A stretch of DNA of 64,000 nucleotides, from the NCBI GenBank assembly GCA_019426215.1, contig CM033408.1:9613077-9677076 (forward strand), read 5' to 3'. The translations under genes and the position numbers were made by a program. How positions within the stretch are numbered: the stretch's first letter is position 1; each line of letters starts with the position of its first letter. This document shows positions 63,826 to 64,000 of the stretch, one piece after another. This DNA comes from Buddleja alternifolia. Its lineage: Eukaryota; Streptophyta; Magnoliopsida; Lamiales; Scrophulariaceae. Below the pieces are notes generated by a model. The model was not told the origin of the DNA and did no database searches. It saw only the letters and a list, made by a program, of their open reading frames with translations.

Positions 63826-64000
63826 AGAGCCAACACCGATACTTCAGTTTGGTATTTCGATAGCGGGTCATCCAGACACATGACTGGATCAAAAGATCTC
63901 TTTGTCAAATATCGAGCTACCAATGGTCCTCAAGTTATATTCGGTGATAACTCCAAAGGTAAAACCAAAGGTATAGGTATCATGCATAGGGGGAACATCA
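63826..64000 (+). CDS. pol: Protease start of pol, SIRE-type element 2, cut by window end
   Basis: Reads DTSVWYFDSGSSRHMTG with an intact DSG catalytic motif, continuing VIFGDNSKGKTKGIG to the window edge. Here pol is in a different frame from gag (23 bases between the gag stop and this block), while in element 1 the same interval is 33 bases and in frame. Confidence 0.85.

Larger units (their letters stand above)
59999..64000 (+). mobile_element. SIRE-type element 2, 5' part
   Basis: 5' LTR, primer site, gag and the beginning of protease; it runs off the window. It is a separate insertion from element 1: its LTR has a different length and sequence, and it sits in copia B. The left target duplication half is GTTAT (59994-59998). 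Confidence 0.92.

Overview
The window is a repeat-dense piece of a eudicot plant nuclear genome. The signs are plant Ty1/copia, MULE, hAT and CACTA-type transposons, AT-rich spacers, and one intron-containing host gene, a serine carboxypeptidase-like (SCPL) gene. There is no bacterial or organellar gene organisation. Everything was read by eye from the sequence; family names rest on motifs, not on searches.

Layout. (1) 1-12378, plus strand: a large copia element of apparent SIRE/Sirevirus type with decayed gag, pol, a very long third ORF and a complete 3' LTR (10699-12378). Its 5' LTR lies left of the window. (2) It is inserted in the integrase of a minus-strand copia element (A, 12379-17200, 5' LTR 16033-17200). 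Element A is itself inserted in the LTR of another minus-strand copia element (D, 17201 to about 19505). (3) 20106-26487, minus strand: the SCPL gene, eight exons with all catalytic residues encoded, but a 2-bp gain in exon 2 breaks the frame. Intron 5 carries a CACTA-like MITE and intron 3 a tandem duplication. (4) 26560-32003: gene-free spacer with a 745-bp non-autonomous hAT element flanked by a perfect 8-bp target duplication. (5) About 32004-43690: a degenerate minus-strand MULE, split inside its SWIM zinc finger by a non-autonomous LTR element (35083-40117), which in turn holds a related solo LTR (35640-37370). (6) 44046-47320: a decayed plus-strand gene resembling the 'putative gypsy type transposon' family with a coiled coil. 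(7) 47472-55837: a minus-strand hAT transposase pseudogene, split by copia element C (47622-54433), which has an internal RT-to-LTR deletion. (8) 55838-59998: plus-strand copia element B, same family as A, interrupted in its protease by a second SIRE-type element (59999-64000, running off the window).

Most interesting structure. The untranslated leaders of copia elements A, B and C are chains of short hairpins in which the loop sequence is repeated while every stem is different but self-complementary. A and B share one loop set and C uses another. The SIRE LTRs show the same principle once: a 10-bp stem with an AACG loop in which three stem positions differ between the two LTRs and all three are compensated. 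This points to selected RNA or DNA secondary structure in retrotransposon control regions. A second broad signal is the repeated AGCGTC/AGCGCY word throughout the SIRE elements, in several reading frames and in non-coding DNA.
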